Source: Pachyseris speciosa | Taxonomy: Eukaryota; Cnidaria; Anthozoa; Scleractinia; Pachyseridae | NCBI GenBank assembly: GCA_016490735.1 | Contig: JAEMWC010000012.1 | Span: 2,446,001-2,510,000 of the forward strand | DNA: 64,000 nt | Reading direction: 5' to 3' | Shown: piece by piece, positions 41,369-52,077 of the stretch | Layout of the letters: each line of letters starts with the position of its first letter | Position numbering within the stretch: the stretch's first letter is position 1 | The notes under the pieces: model-generated | Seen by the model: the letters and a program-made list of their open reading frames with translations, nothing else | The model's database searches: none | What the model was told of the DNA's origin: nothing | Made by a program: the position numbers and the translations under genes

Positions 41369-41844
41369 ATCTTAACATGTGTAGGGCACTTGAATTATGT
41401 CCAAATGACGTTTTCACGTATTTGCGACGGTTTACGATCTATTTCATACGATTTCAAGCGTGTTTGTGACGGTTTTTAACGATTTAGTACGATTTCGGGC
41501 TAATTTCCATAAAATATGAGTTAATGTTTGTTATTTCTTTTCAAAGGTCAAAATCGTAGAAAATCGTTTAAAACCGTTGTTAATTGTTCGTAAACCGTGC
41601 CAGTGTACAAATTTGTAAACAAAAATCGTTTTCAATTTTCAAACATGAAAATATCTTTATAACAGAAATAAAATATCAGCCGACAAATATCGCCAAGGGG
41701 ACGTTTATTAGCCGGGCTGCGCGCGTCTCGCGCGGCGCCCGGGTCTTAAACTACCGACGATTATTCTTTTTCGTCGTCGAGTATCATCCACAAATGGCAC
41801 TTCCGGCGTTTCTGCGCAAGCGCTAACTATTTTTAACAACAGTG

Positions 41845-42335
41845 ATGCGTGTTGTCACGTACGGGAAAATGTCGATTCATCTTGTGGCTTTTGAAGTCTG
41901 AACAAACAATATGTTAAGAGAAGTGTCTATGCGAATGTTTGCAAGTTCAACGGCGAGAAGAAAGCTTTTAACATGAGTAAACTTAATGGCAGATGGACTG
42001 CTTCAGGAGATTGCGAGTAGTCTCTAATTTTGGCGACGGATTTTGGGGCCACCTGCGCGCGCGAAGTTGCGAGGAGACGCGACGCGAGGGGAGCGCCAAA
42101 AATTAGAGACTACAGACAAAGGGAGTTTGACCTTTCCCAGCCGAATGATTCAGAAGTGTAAATCTCATATCAACAGCAAGAATGATGCCTGTTGTCACGT
42201 ATTGGAAAACGTCGATTCACCTTGTGTCTTTGAAGTCTGAACAACTAATATGTTAAGAGAAGTGTCTATACGAATGTTTGCAAGTTCAACAGCGAGAAGA
42301 AAGCTTTTAACATGACCAAAATTTAACTCCAGATG
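41845..42335. repeat. Direct duplication of about 150 bp around a small MITE
   Basis: Bases 41845-41990 and 42185-42335 share long words such as GAAGTCTGAACAA, TATGTTAAGAGAAGTGTCTA and GAGAAGAAAGCTTTTAACAT. Between them 42016-42112 is a small MITE with GTAGTCTCTAATTTTGGCG ends in inverted orientation. Confidence 0.8.
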
Positions 42336-42339
42336 GATT

Positions 42340-42803
42340 GCCGCCGTGTTCCCCGTATCGGGTGTCTGGAGAACTCAGACCTAGAAAACTCAGACCTCAG
42401 ACCTAGAAAACTCAGCCCCCCCCCGCCACCCCCCCTCCCCCAAGTCTGGAAAACTCAGACCCCCTCAAAACTATACAAATTTTCAAAGTCAAATAAACGT
42501 GGACAAAATAAATTATCGCCGTTCAGTGCGCTGAAATGTTACACCGTCTATTTATCGCAGATAACAAACACTTCACGTTATTATAATCGGCTCCGGAGCA
42601 CGAGACCTAGAATACTCAGACCCCCCCCCCCCCCTCCCCCAAACTGGAAAACTCAGACCCCCTCACAACTATACAAATTTTCAAAGTGAAATAAACGTGG
42701 GCAAAATGAATTATCGCCGTTTATGAGGGGTTTGAGTTTTTACAGTTTGGGGGGGTGGGTCTGAGTTTTCTAGGTCTTGTGCTTCGGAGCCGATTATAAT
42801 AAC
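42340..42803. repeat. CTCAGACC / poly-C repeat region with inverted ends
   Basis: CTCAGACCTAGAAAACTCAG words alternate with C-runs. From 42575 (ATAATCGGCTCCGGAGCACG) to 42803 (inverted copy) the sequence is bounded by inverted repeats of about 40 bases, with CCCC on the left and GGGG on the right. Confidence 0.75.
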
Positions 42804-44629
42804 ATGAGACGACAAAGGAGAAGTGTTTGTAAACAGTTTCACTCTGCTAATTAATTTTCTACTCACATTTCACCGAGACGTACTCCATTAACGTTTATGC
42901 GAAAAAATCCTACATCGTTCGATAAGCGTTTCCTTTCTCAAACAATTATCCAGCGAAGCGAAAACAAGTGTGCTTAGTTTTTTTTTGGAATCAATACACT
43001 ATTTTTATCACCTTGCAAAAGGATAAACCTCTGTGGCCTAAAGGTCACTGTTCTTGCCTGTGACACAGCTAACCCGGGTTTGATGTCTTTTAGCTTTTTT
43101 AGTGGTATACATCACGGGCTTTATTTTTCTGTTTCTCTTTTTCTTGTTCTTTTAGAAATATTTTTTACAAGTGTTATAATTACTGTTCTCAATGGTTGAG
43201 CTGTATTTTAGAGGAATAAATGTTGATAGGGGTCTAAAGAAATAGACTCCAACACAAGCTAAACACAATGCGTCCGATGTAAGAAAGACAGACTTCCCTC
43301 TATTCTTTTGTTTAGCACTAAGTTAGGGATACAATACTGTTTTTTACAAGCCCGGGTTTAGGCTAATTGTAGCCTCTTGTTTTCCTTAAACTAGCGCAGT
43401 TGACGGTACCTGTGCGTTGGTGGTGCTCGCGATCGCGCGTAACGCGCAACGCGCTTCGAGCAACTAGGATTCAACTATCGCATTCGCCTGGTGTTTTTTT
43501 TTTTTTTTTTTTTGCTTTTTTTTTTGCTTTTTTCTTTTTTCCTCTGTTCGTGTCATCTTTTTTCGGGAAATTTTTCAAGCCCAACTCATTTTTTGTTTTG
43601 TTTTGTTTTTGTTTTTTCAGGTTTGCATTCTGATCTAAAGTTTAACTTTTCAGCGTGCAACTGCTACCTTAATCGCGCCATTACCATATTTAACACCAGT
43701 AGTCACGCCAGTGGTAATCTCGGACATGTAGCTCATTTGTTTTCTACCACACATCAATTCTATCGTCTCTTGGCGGAGAGTACTCATTTTGTAGAAGGGG
43801 GAAGGGACGGAGAGATCCCACTGGGATGGCCCTCCCCTCTGAAGCTCCAGTCCTCCCCTCCCCTCCCCTCCCCAGTTGAAAACGTTCCAAAGAATCCAAC
43901 AAAATCATTACTAGTCCTGATGGCCTAGTCATGGCAGGAACAGCGGAGACCATTTTAAAGTGGTATAGCTAAAACATCTGGCCAAGTTCAAGTGGTAAAA
44001 TTCATCTGGACCCCTAAAAAAATCAATCTAAGAAAAAAAAGTGGTAGCGCTATAGCACTACCGGCCCCTCCCCAACCGCGGTCCCTGCATAGTACTGGAC
44101 AGGGGTGGTGACTGCATCCATATATTCACCGAGGATGGTCAGTAACTGAGTAAATTAAGCATCCAGATCGAAAAATTTATTTAGATTTGCCACACACAAT
44201 GAACTGGAATGATTAATAAATTACAATGATTAATACACAGAAATTGCAATGGTAAACAAGAAAAAACAGATAGGAAAAAAAGGAAAAAAAGGAAAAAAAA
44301 ATGGCGAGGGAACCTAATAAAAACCATGGGGCTTGTAGGACTTAGGTTCCCCTCATCCCCCACCCCAAGAAGCTTTCTATTATCGCCATGTTGCCTGTCA
44401 CTCAGAAGGTGAACATGTCGTCGTCGCTGGTAAAGAGCGAGTAACACAGGGCCTCTGCCTGGCAGTATGCACTACTGATGACAAGTGTCAAAGGGCACTG
44501 ACATACGTTGAAAAACTTGATATTGATGCTGTCACGCATGGAAGGTAGCATTGCTGTGGCTTTTTAGTTTGGTCTGCGTTGAGAAGTCATCGTTAGCCCT
44601 CCCGGCGGGAGAGCTTGCTCACAGGTTAT
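42804..44629. other. Intergenic, T-rich and low-complexity tracts
   Basis: A tRNA-like fragment (CTCTGTGGCCTAAAGGTC..CCCGGGTTTGATGTC, 43028-43086) may be a SINE head. Long T-runs lie at 43490-43620. No gene is recognised. Confidence 0.5.
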
Positions 44630-44959
44630 GCACATGTCATCGGCTTCCCCGTGGGGTCGACCCCCGGGCTAACCAGAGGGATTGTAAAAGCAGTCAAGCA
44701 AACTTGAGGAATTTCCCCGAGGGGTCGGGGAATGTCTCAATACAAAGACCCCTGGGTGAGGTATCTCTCAGTTGAAAATCCCCGTGACATCCTTTTCAAA
44801 CTTGTGAATTCCCCCACCCCCTAATCTTTGATCATAAAACAATGTCAAGATTTTCCCCTACCCTCGGGCAAAGAATCCCATCCATTCTCTTTGTATTCCC
44901 CCACATATCTCCCTGGTAGGCCCGGGGATCGACCCCACGGGGAAGCCGATGACATGTGC
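44630..44959 (+). mobile_element. MITE, copy 1 (GCACATGTCATCGGCTTCCC ends)
   Basis: Starts GCACATGTCATCGGCTTCCC and ends with its reverse complement, about 45 bases on each side including a GTCGACCCC word. Non-coding. The second copy lies inverted at 46415-46736. Confidence 0.85.
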
Positions 44960-45062
44960 ATTATAAGTCATTGTGCTCTGAAACTATTCATGCATGACGC
45001 TAAGGTAAAGCGACGTTACAATTTTTAAAAAATAAGTTGTTGATATAATATGATGCCAATCA

Positions 45063-45180
45063 AATGAAGAATGATCCTCGCAGTTGTGAACGCAATTTAT
45101 GCAATTGCGAAAAGAAGCCTGAAAAAAATTCAGGACTTCAACGGGGTTCGAACCCGTGACCTCGCGATTACCGGTGCGAT

Positions 45181-45221
<41 letters not shown>

Positions 45222-45339
45222 AGGTCAATTGTGGGATCATTCTTCATTTGATTTCATTTCCGCAGTTCATGTATGATTAATTTCATATATCATTCACACT
45301 CATTTCTTTCAGGGGAACATATGAACCCACAATTGACCT

Positions 45340-45380
<41 letters not shown>

Positions 45381-45589
45381 ATCGCACCGGTAATCGCGAG
45401 GTCACGGGTTCGAACCCCGTTGAAGTCCTGAATTTTTTTCAGGCTTCTTTTCGCAATTGCATAAATTGCGTTCACAACTGCGAGGATCATTCTTCATTTG
45501 ATTTCATTTCCGCAGTTCATGTATGATTAATTTCATATATCATTCACACTCATTTCTTTCAGGGGAGCATATGAACCCACAATTGACCT

Positions 45590-45626
<37 letters not shown>

Positions 45627-45800
45627 AAGCATCGCACCGGTAATCGCGAGGTCACGGGTTCGAACCCCGTTGAAGTCCTGAATTTTTTTCAGGCTTCTTT
45701 TCGCAATTGCATAAATTGCGTTCACAACTGCGAGGATCATTCTTCATTTGATTTCATTTCCGCAGTTCATGTATGATTAATTTCATATATCATTCACATA
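45063..45800. mobile_element. Cluster of three tRNA-derived SINE units, one inverted, two in tandem
   Basis: tRNA-like heads of 73 bases lie at 45134-45206 (minus), 45355-45427 and 45605-45677 (plus). Acceptor, D and T stems pair and boxes A (TAGCTCAGTTGG) and B (GGTTCGAACCC) are intact. The anticodon stem does not pair and base 33 is not T, so these are not working tRNA genes. The two plus units repeat with a period of exactly 250 bases (45241, 45491, partial 45741). Confidence 0.85.
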
Positions 45801-46414
45801 ATATGATGCTATAGTAAAGATAAACAATATAACGTAAAATAAAAAAAATAATAATAATAAACATTACAGTTTGAAAATTTTAAAAATGCATAACATGAAA
45901 ACAAAAGGACAGCTGTTACATTTCTTCTTTTGTGTTGATACTTGATCGAGGGTTCAAGAGTTTCTCAGCAACAGCACAGGTATCCCAGACTGCGCCCGCA
46001 TACCTTGCTGACCACACCTTGCTCAATGACGTCATTAGCGCGGGCAAAAAGCGCGCGCACATTTAAACATTGCGGATTTACCCCTGTCAGTTGTAAAATG
46101 GTTATTTTCTATTGAACGAGCACTGCTTCTTATCTTTTTAACGGAGCGATTTTAGCTTAGCAATCATTCTTCTTTTAGTTTCGAGATTTAACAATTCACA
46201 GCTTCAAATGAGTTATCGTTGGAAACGCGAGTTTGTCTGTTTCCCGAAGAGGTTCCGGTCCGGTAAGAACGCACGTCGTCCAAGCAACGTTTTGGGTCAA
46301 TGGACATTGTGATGCGGTACATCTCTGCTGAAAAACGAATATCCAACTGTTCCTCATGTTTGATGAAGTATATGTATGATGTTATGTTTCGTGTTTGTAA
46401 TTTCTGTCCCTTAT
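45801..46414. other. Intergenic sequence
   Basis: An AAT-rich tract near 45840-45860. Nothing else recognised. Confidence 0.5.
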
Positions 46415-46736
46415 GTACATGCCATCGGCTTCCCCGTGGGTTCGGGCCTACCAGGGAGATATGTGGAGGAATACAAGGAGATGGATGGGATTCTTTGCCC
46501 GAGGGTAGGGGAAAATTTTGACATTGTTTTACGATCAAAGATTAGGGGGTTGGGGGAATTCACAAGTTTGAAAAGGATGTCACAGGGATTTTCAGCAGAG
46601 AGACACCTCACCCAGGGGACTTTGTCTTGAGAGATTCCCCGACCCCCGAGGAAATTCCACAAATTTGCTTGACTGATTTTACAATCCCCCTGGTCAGCCC
46701 GGGGGTCGACCCCACGGGGAAGCCGATGACATGTGC
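46415..46736 (-). mobile_element. MITE, copy 2, inverted relative to copy 1
   Basis: Read on the minus strand it begins GCACATGTCATCGGCTTCCC and runs colinear with copy 1 through GGATTGTAAAA.CAGTCAAGC and the CTACCCTCGGGCAAAGAATC word. Confidence 0.85.
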
Positions 46737-47204
46737 ATTAGAGATAACTAGGGTTGAGTATACTTATACTTTGTGTACCAGACAGTTTCATGTTACATGC
46801 CGCAACAGGCTGGGATAGTAAGCTTATCTAATATTTCACATACACGGTGACCTATTCTTTTTATTTTTTTTATTGAAATCGTATACGACACTCGGGAGAT
46901 TTTGAAAAAAGATGCACACCAACTTATATTTTAAGGGAATCATGGTTGAGAATGAGGTATTCCTCACGTGCTTAGGTACATCCACTTGTCTTATGCTAAA
47001 CAGTTTTTTTTTAATTTAAAAATTTTAAAGCTTCATAGCTAACTCTAATGTAAAGTCTGGTTCAAACTACCGGTGTAACAACATAACGACATAACCATAA
47101 TGACATAAAAAGGATGTTATGTCGACAATGAACGTTATGTTTGCAGTGTGAATGTCTAAACATAATGACAAATTAGCAACATAACAGCATGAAAAATAAT
47201 AATA
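46737..47204. other. Intergenic, with a GTTATGTC-rich inverted repeat
   Basis: Near 47076-47190 words CATAACGACATAAC and GGATGTTATGTCGAC are arranged as an imperfect hairpin, possibly a MITE remnant. Confidence 0.4.
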
Positions 47205-47337
47205 ATAATAATAATAATAATTTAGAACTTATATAGCGCATTTTCCATGTGTATATGATCAAATGCGCTTTACAAGCAGATGAAATTGGAATTTGGAAAT
47301 GTTGGTTTTTGTGGAGAGGGGAAAACCGGAGTACCCG

Positions 47338-47381
<44 letters not shown>

Positions 47382-47475
47382 AACCCACATATGACGTCGA
47401 GTCCGGGAATCGAACCCGGGCCACATTGGTGGAAGGCGAGTGCTCTCACCACTGCGCCATCCCTGCTCCCCAACT
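47205..47475 (-). mobile_element. tRNA-derived SINE with LINE-like tail
   Basis: Minus strand: head GGGATGGCGCAGTGGTGAGA..CCCGGGTTCGATTCCCGG, body with GGTACTCCGGTTTTCCCCTC, and tail TTGTAAAGCGC..AATGCGCTATATAA with ATT repeats. The tail has the same layout as the L2-like LINE end at 39200-39250. Confidence 0.88.
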
Positions 47476-47617
47476 TATTACCCTGGTTAGCATCTGCTAT
47501 GAAATGGTAATGCTTACCCCAGATTGTTTGTGTCCCAGCCGTTTTTGTCTAGAAACAGAGAGGTAGTCCCAGTTTGTAAAGGGCCACTCTGTAAGACATT
47601 TTGATTGTTTGTCTCTT

Positions 47618-47895
47618 GGAGCAGGAGGCAGCATGGTCAAGTGGTCAGCATGTAGGACTTGCAATCTGGTGTTCCCAGGTTCGAGTCCCGCTCTGACTAC
47701 TACCTGGATTTGTTTCTTGGTAGCCCCGAGTTCAAATCCTTGGCCACGCTTGTAAATAGCCAACTAGTTTGCCTCCGGCCAGTTGGGATTCTTAACAATG
47801 TAATGTTCAATTTGTTTCAGTTGTTTGCTTGGCCCCACTACCACTTGTGCTATAAACACTGCCAAGGGTAAATAAAGATTATGTTTATGTTTGTA
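47618..47895 (+). mobile_element. tRNA-derived SINE
   Basis: Head with CATGGTCAAGTGGTCAGCAT (box A region) and CCAGGTTCGAGTCCCG (box B), unrelated body, and tail GGGTAAATAAAGATTATGTT. The tail resembles minus-strand LINE tails near 55990 and 62960. Confidence 0.78.
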
Positions 47896-49359
47896 TTTAT
47901 ATCTCCTGCATCTGTATGCAATCTGCTAGTTGTTGTTTTGTGGATTACTGGAGTTACAATTTCCCCATGTACCTGTTAGGTGTTCAGTTTTGTGTAGTAA
48001 CAGGCCTTGCAAACTCAAAATGTACATTAACTAGACTTCACACTCAGTCAGTGGCGTTTAAAGGAGCTATGTCACGAGTTCTCAATATTACTTTGTAAAG
48101 CTGAAGAAGATATTGGAGGAAAATGAAACCCAAAAATACTGGACGGTTCATTTGTGTTTAAAATTATTTTAACAATAGCAAAACTATAAATAAGGATCTT
48201 TGTGAAAATAGCTTGATACAGTAAACACCCGCATGTAAGTGGGTTATGAACAAGTAGATTAATAACATCAAGCTGAAAGTTGACCAATAAAGCACCATAT
48301 ATATAAGAACCAATTTGAAGCATGATAAATAAAACATGTTCTTATATAAAAAGAAAGATGATGCCAGAATAAGAAAGCAATACAGTAAGTAATACATAAA
48401 ATATGAGCGGGAGACCTTTATGGGCATTTAATTAAAACGGTAAGCCGCAGCCGCGTTTTAAAGCCCATAAAGGTTGGATGTGAATAGTTTATGTTACTTG
48501 TGAAATGAAACAATAGATTGTGTTTGTGGTGTTTGTAATGTTAATCAATAGAGATCTGTATCAAAGTTAATGCATACTAATTAGCGGAGCAGGACACTTT
48601 TATGAAAGTTAATGATTTTTATTGGGGTTTAGAGAGGTATACATGAGCTTCAAATACTACCCATAGAATGGGTAGCCCTGCACCTCTTTGAAACCTCTAA
48701 TTTCACTGGATCTTTATCAGTTGCACCTCTATTGTTTTATGGCTAGGTTCCATTGTTTTAATTCTTTGTTTATTGTTGTTTTGAACCAATCTTGTGAGGT
48801 GTTGCAAATGGTGCAGGTCGCCCCCATAGAATTGTCGTTAGTCTTATGAATTATTAATGAATTTTACAACTCAATATATTAAACTACTATGTGCTGAACC
48901 ATACAAACTCTCAGAACCATTCATGAGACTGTGGGACTATAACAGTTGGCACCATTTTGCTAACAGCTACCTGGGTGTCTTTAGTAGTTTTTTTTTTTTT
49001 GGCTCAAGGGGATCATGCTGAGCTGCAGTTGGAAGGACATAAATGTCATTTCCTGGTACTGTATTAGAGTAGAGCACACATACAATAGGGCACCTGAAGA
49101 AAATTATAGATAAGCTGATGCTGTCTTTCTTGCCAGTTAGTCTTATTTAGTAATTTAGTATAAATTTATTTTTTTAGTGTAAGTGATAAAACATTGTATG
49201 TTAATTAAACCTCTAGTCATGTATAATGTAAAGTATTTATTTATAGAATGTATAGTATTTATTTATTTTTTATTTGAAATTTATTTTTTAGTGTAAGTAG
49301 TAACACATTGTATGTTAATTAAACCTTTGTAATGTATAATGCATAGTATTTCTGAAACA
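47896..49359. other. Intergenic sequence with a small palindrome
   Basis: CCTTTATGGGC..TTAAAACG at 48413 pairs with CGTTTTAAAGCCCATAAAGG ending at 48473, a 60-base hairpin and probable tiny MITE. No gene recognised. Confidence 0.5.
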
Positions 49360-50765
49360 AATTGAAGGCCTCGGAGCATAACCATCCTATGTCGAATTTT
49401 GGGTTGTTTTTCGATTTTGCCTGGATTTGCCCGAATTGTTGCATGTAAACTGCAATTCGATTGAAAGAAGATGTAATGCAACTTGCAAACCACTCCCATG
49501 GAAGGTTGGTTTCTTGGTGTACGTAAGAAAAAATGCATTTCTGGATTCTGGATGAATCAGTCAAAAAAATACTGTTAGTGCCAAATATTTTATGGTTTTG
49601 CGTAGTTTCCTCCTATTCTTTAAAGCATCCTTTGTAACCGAAATTCGTATCTTTGTGGTTTTAACCAACGGATATGTTTTACCCACATACGGCTTATTCA
49701 ACAAAGAAATCCATTATCCTTTGTTTTTGCTAGTATTACTACGAACGTGCTTAGGAAACTTTTCAGTTCTAGTTAGCGTGTCACCGTGTAAGGATCAAGG
49801 CTTAAAGGAGCACTGTCACTGGGATTTTTTGCGGTTTTTGGTTCAATTCTGCCAAAATTACTGCCTTTTACCTGTTATCGTGCAAAAAATGCTTCTACAG
49901 AATCAGCAAGATGAATTCCAATGAAATTTTAGCAGGAAGAGCTAACCATAATAATTTTTTTGGTGATTTTTCAATGCATAGCTTGAAATTTTGAAAAAAC
50001 TGGCAAGTTTTTTCAAATTTCAATCCATTTCCATCCTCGTCATCTTACATGGAATACAGAAGTTTATGGTGTCAATGCAGTACTACAGTCTTTGGCAGCA
50101 AAACTAGACCATTATTTTAAGGTTTCCACTGATGCATTGGCAGTTTTAAGCTTTTGAAAGTGATGGTACAATAGCGTGACACTGCCCCTTTAAGAATCAA
50201 CGTTTTCCCTCTACTTTGTGAATTCCCCAAGCGGACACAGAAGTAAGTTTGTAACCTTTATATCTTTTAGCTTATCTTGTATTAGTTCATATATTTCGTC
50301 TTTAAGGTCGCTTTAGTCTTTAGCTAGTCTAATTTGTAGTTTTCATTTCGTTACTTCTTAGTTTTCGAAACCGCTTCGCTTCGCTTCGCTTCACTTCACT
50401 TCGCAACGATACGTTTCACCTTGTTTCGCTTCATCGCCTCGTTACTCAATACATCGTTTACTACCGTCTTGTAACGTCGTGGTGTTACGATTCGCATCGC
50501 TACACATTGCTCAATAAACGTTATATTCTAATCAGAAGCGCGTTAAGAATTATCTGTCTAACGGGAGGATCAGGGATTCACATGGTTATCGTCCTGTGAG
50601 AAACGAGAGCTCAAGTTTCTAACGTAAAAGTTCTGCTCTCACAAATACCATACAATGTGTTTCCATCGAATTGCAGTTCACATGCAGAAATTCAGACAAA
50701 TCCAAGCAAAATTGAAACACGACTCAAAATTTGACATAGGATGGTTATGCTCCGAGGCCTTCAAT
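49360..50765. mobile_element. MITE-family element (AATTGAAGGCC ends) interrupted by another MITE
   Basis: The ends AATTGAAGGCCTCGGAGCAT are inverted at 49360 and 50765 and run about 50 bases, and inner GCAGTT words pair too. The same family occurs at 23234-23580. A TTAA element is nested at 49802-50193. A CTTCG microsatellite lies near 50370-50400. Confidence 0.75.
49802..50193. mobile_element. 392-bp TTAA MITE, probably Kolobok-like
   Basis: Ends TTAAAGGAGCACTGTCAC and inverted TTAAAGGGGCAGTGTCAC with TTAA target sites. Non-coding. A decayed relative lies at 4791. Confidence 0.8.
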
Positions 50766-51069
50766 TGTAAGAACACACTGGAAAAAATGACCAATTTTCC
50801 ACACAGGATTTTTTGTGGTTAATCTTTGGATTTTGAAATATCCACAAAAACAAAAAAACCATACATGGAATCTTTATGGATTTTGTATGGAGATTTATCA
50901 TTGACATTTGACATCCACAAGATAACCATATATGGTTAGTCATTTTCCATGTTTCCTGTGGAAACTGTATTTACCATGTATGAATTCTACGTTTTCCATG
51001 GATGGATTGTGTTCCCAGATCCAAGCATGGTTGTAACAAATTCCATTATGTAATTTGGTAATCAAGTTT

Positions 51070-51680
51070 TCCACATTGTGAAACCTTGGAAGACACATAA
51101 TCCAAACTGGGAGATAAATTCAATAGCCAATGAAGGTTTTGTGATTATCCATACTCACTTTGGTTTTCAAGTTTTCCATCGATTTCCTACATCTATACAT
51201 GGTTTTCCATACTTGGTTATTTATTCAACAACCACTTAAGGTATTCTTATTATCCCAGTCAACTTTGGTTTTTAAGTTTTCCATAGATTTTCTGGTTCTA
51301 TAAGTGGTTTTCCAAACTTGGTTAGTTATTCACTAACCACCAAGGGTATTGCAATTATCCCAGTCATCTATGGTTTTCAAGTTTTCCATAGATTTTATGG
51401 TTCTATAAATGATTTTCCAAACTTGGTGAATTATTCAATGACCACTTAAGGTATTGCAATTATCCCAGTTAACTTTGGTTTTTGAGTTTCCATGGATTTT
51501 CTGGTTCTGTAAGAGCAGTGGATTTCCAAACTTTGTAAATTATTAACTAACCACTTAAGAGAGTGCAATTATACCAGTTAACTTAAGTTTTTCCATAGAT
51601 TTTCTTGTGCTATAAGATGTGTGACACACCTGGTAAATTATTCACTAACCAGTAAAAATAGCAGTTATATAACCAGTTAC
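51070..51680. repeat. 105-bp subterminal tandem array
   Basis: AGTTTTCCAT words recur at about 51171, 51276, 51381, 51486 and 51587, each unit also carrying GGTTTTCCAAACTTGGTTA-like and TATCCCAGT words. The period is 105 bases with moderate divergence. Confidence 0.85.
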
Positions 51681-51846
51681 AGTATAACTACTCTTAATTT
51701 CTTCTTGCAGTCGAATGTGATTGAATTGTGTCCGTCGATGAACTGCTTTTCCGTTGCATTTATTGCAAGGACAGTGCCCATGGGAAACAGACTTTTGCGG
51801 GCAACTGCAAAGCGCCGATGGGAAAAGCTCCCTCTCATCCGCCATG
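51645..51846 (-). pseudogene. First-exon stub of a CACTA transposase-type gene
   Basis: From ATG 51846 the minus strand reads MADERELFPSALCSCPQKSV, then HGHCPCNKCNGKAV and HRRTQFNHI, followed by residues that look like read-through to a TAG at 51645. The CPCxxCxGxxxxxxTxxxH pattern resembles the Cys-rich N-terminal region of CACTA/EnSpm transposases (compare the plant transposase-associated domain with its CPC..C..H motif). No exon with a catalytic core follows before the element's end, so only the first exon appears to remain. It starts about 230 bases from the oppositely oriented SAM gene. Confidence 0.6.
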
Positions 51847-52077
51847 ATTGTCGTTGTACGAGCCCATAATAGCCTAGCGGTTTTCCGCACGGAACATGTG
51901 CAGAGAGAGCCAATCACAGTCATTTATTTTATTGCGTACGCTCCCGCCAAAACTCCCGCCAAAAGTCTCTGTCACAACTTCGCTCGCCCTTTTCAGTGAG
52001 GTCTGTCAGCGTGTTTAGTTCGCATGAAAGTGTGAGTTATTTAAGTTCTTACTTCCATTTCTCGGTACGGTACGTCA
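51847..52077. promoter_or_regulatory. Shared divergent promoter region of the CACTA element
   Basis: The 231 bases between the two start codons contain CCAATCACAG, TTTATTTTATTG and two close CTCCCGCCAAAA words. A two-way promoter is inferred from the geometry. Confidence 0.4.

Noticed and set aside
43400..43928. Phe-rich open frames
   Set aside because: Translation of long T-runs; low complexity only.
45134..45677. Functional tRNA genes
   Set aside because: The anticodon stem does not pair, base 33 is not T, and each copy is part of a longer repeat with a common body. They are SINE heads.
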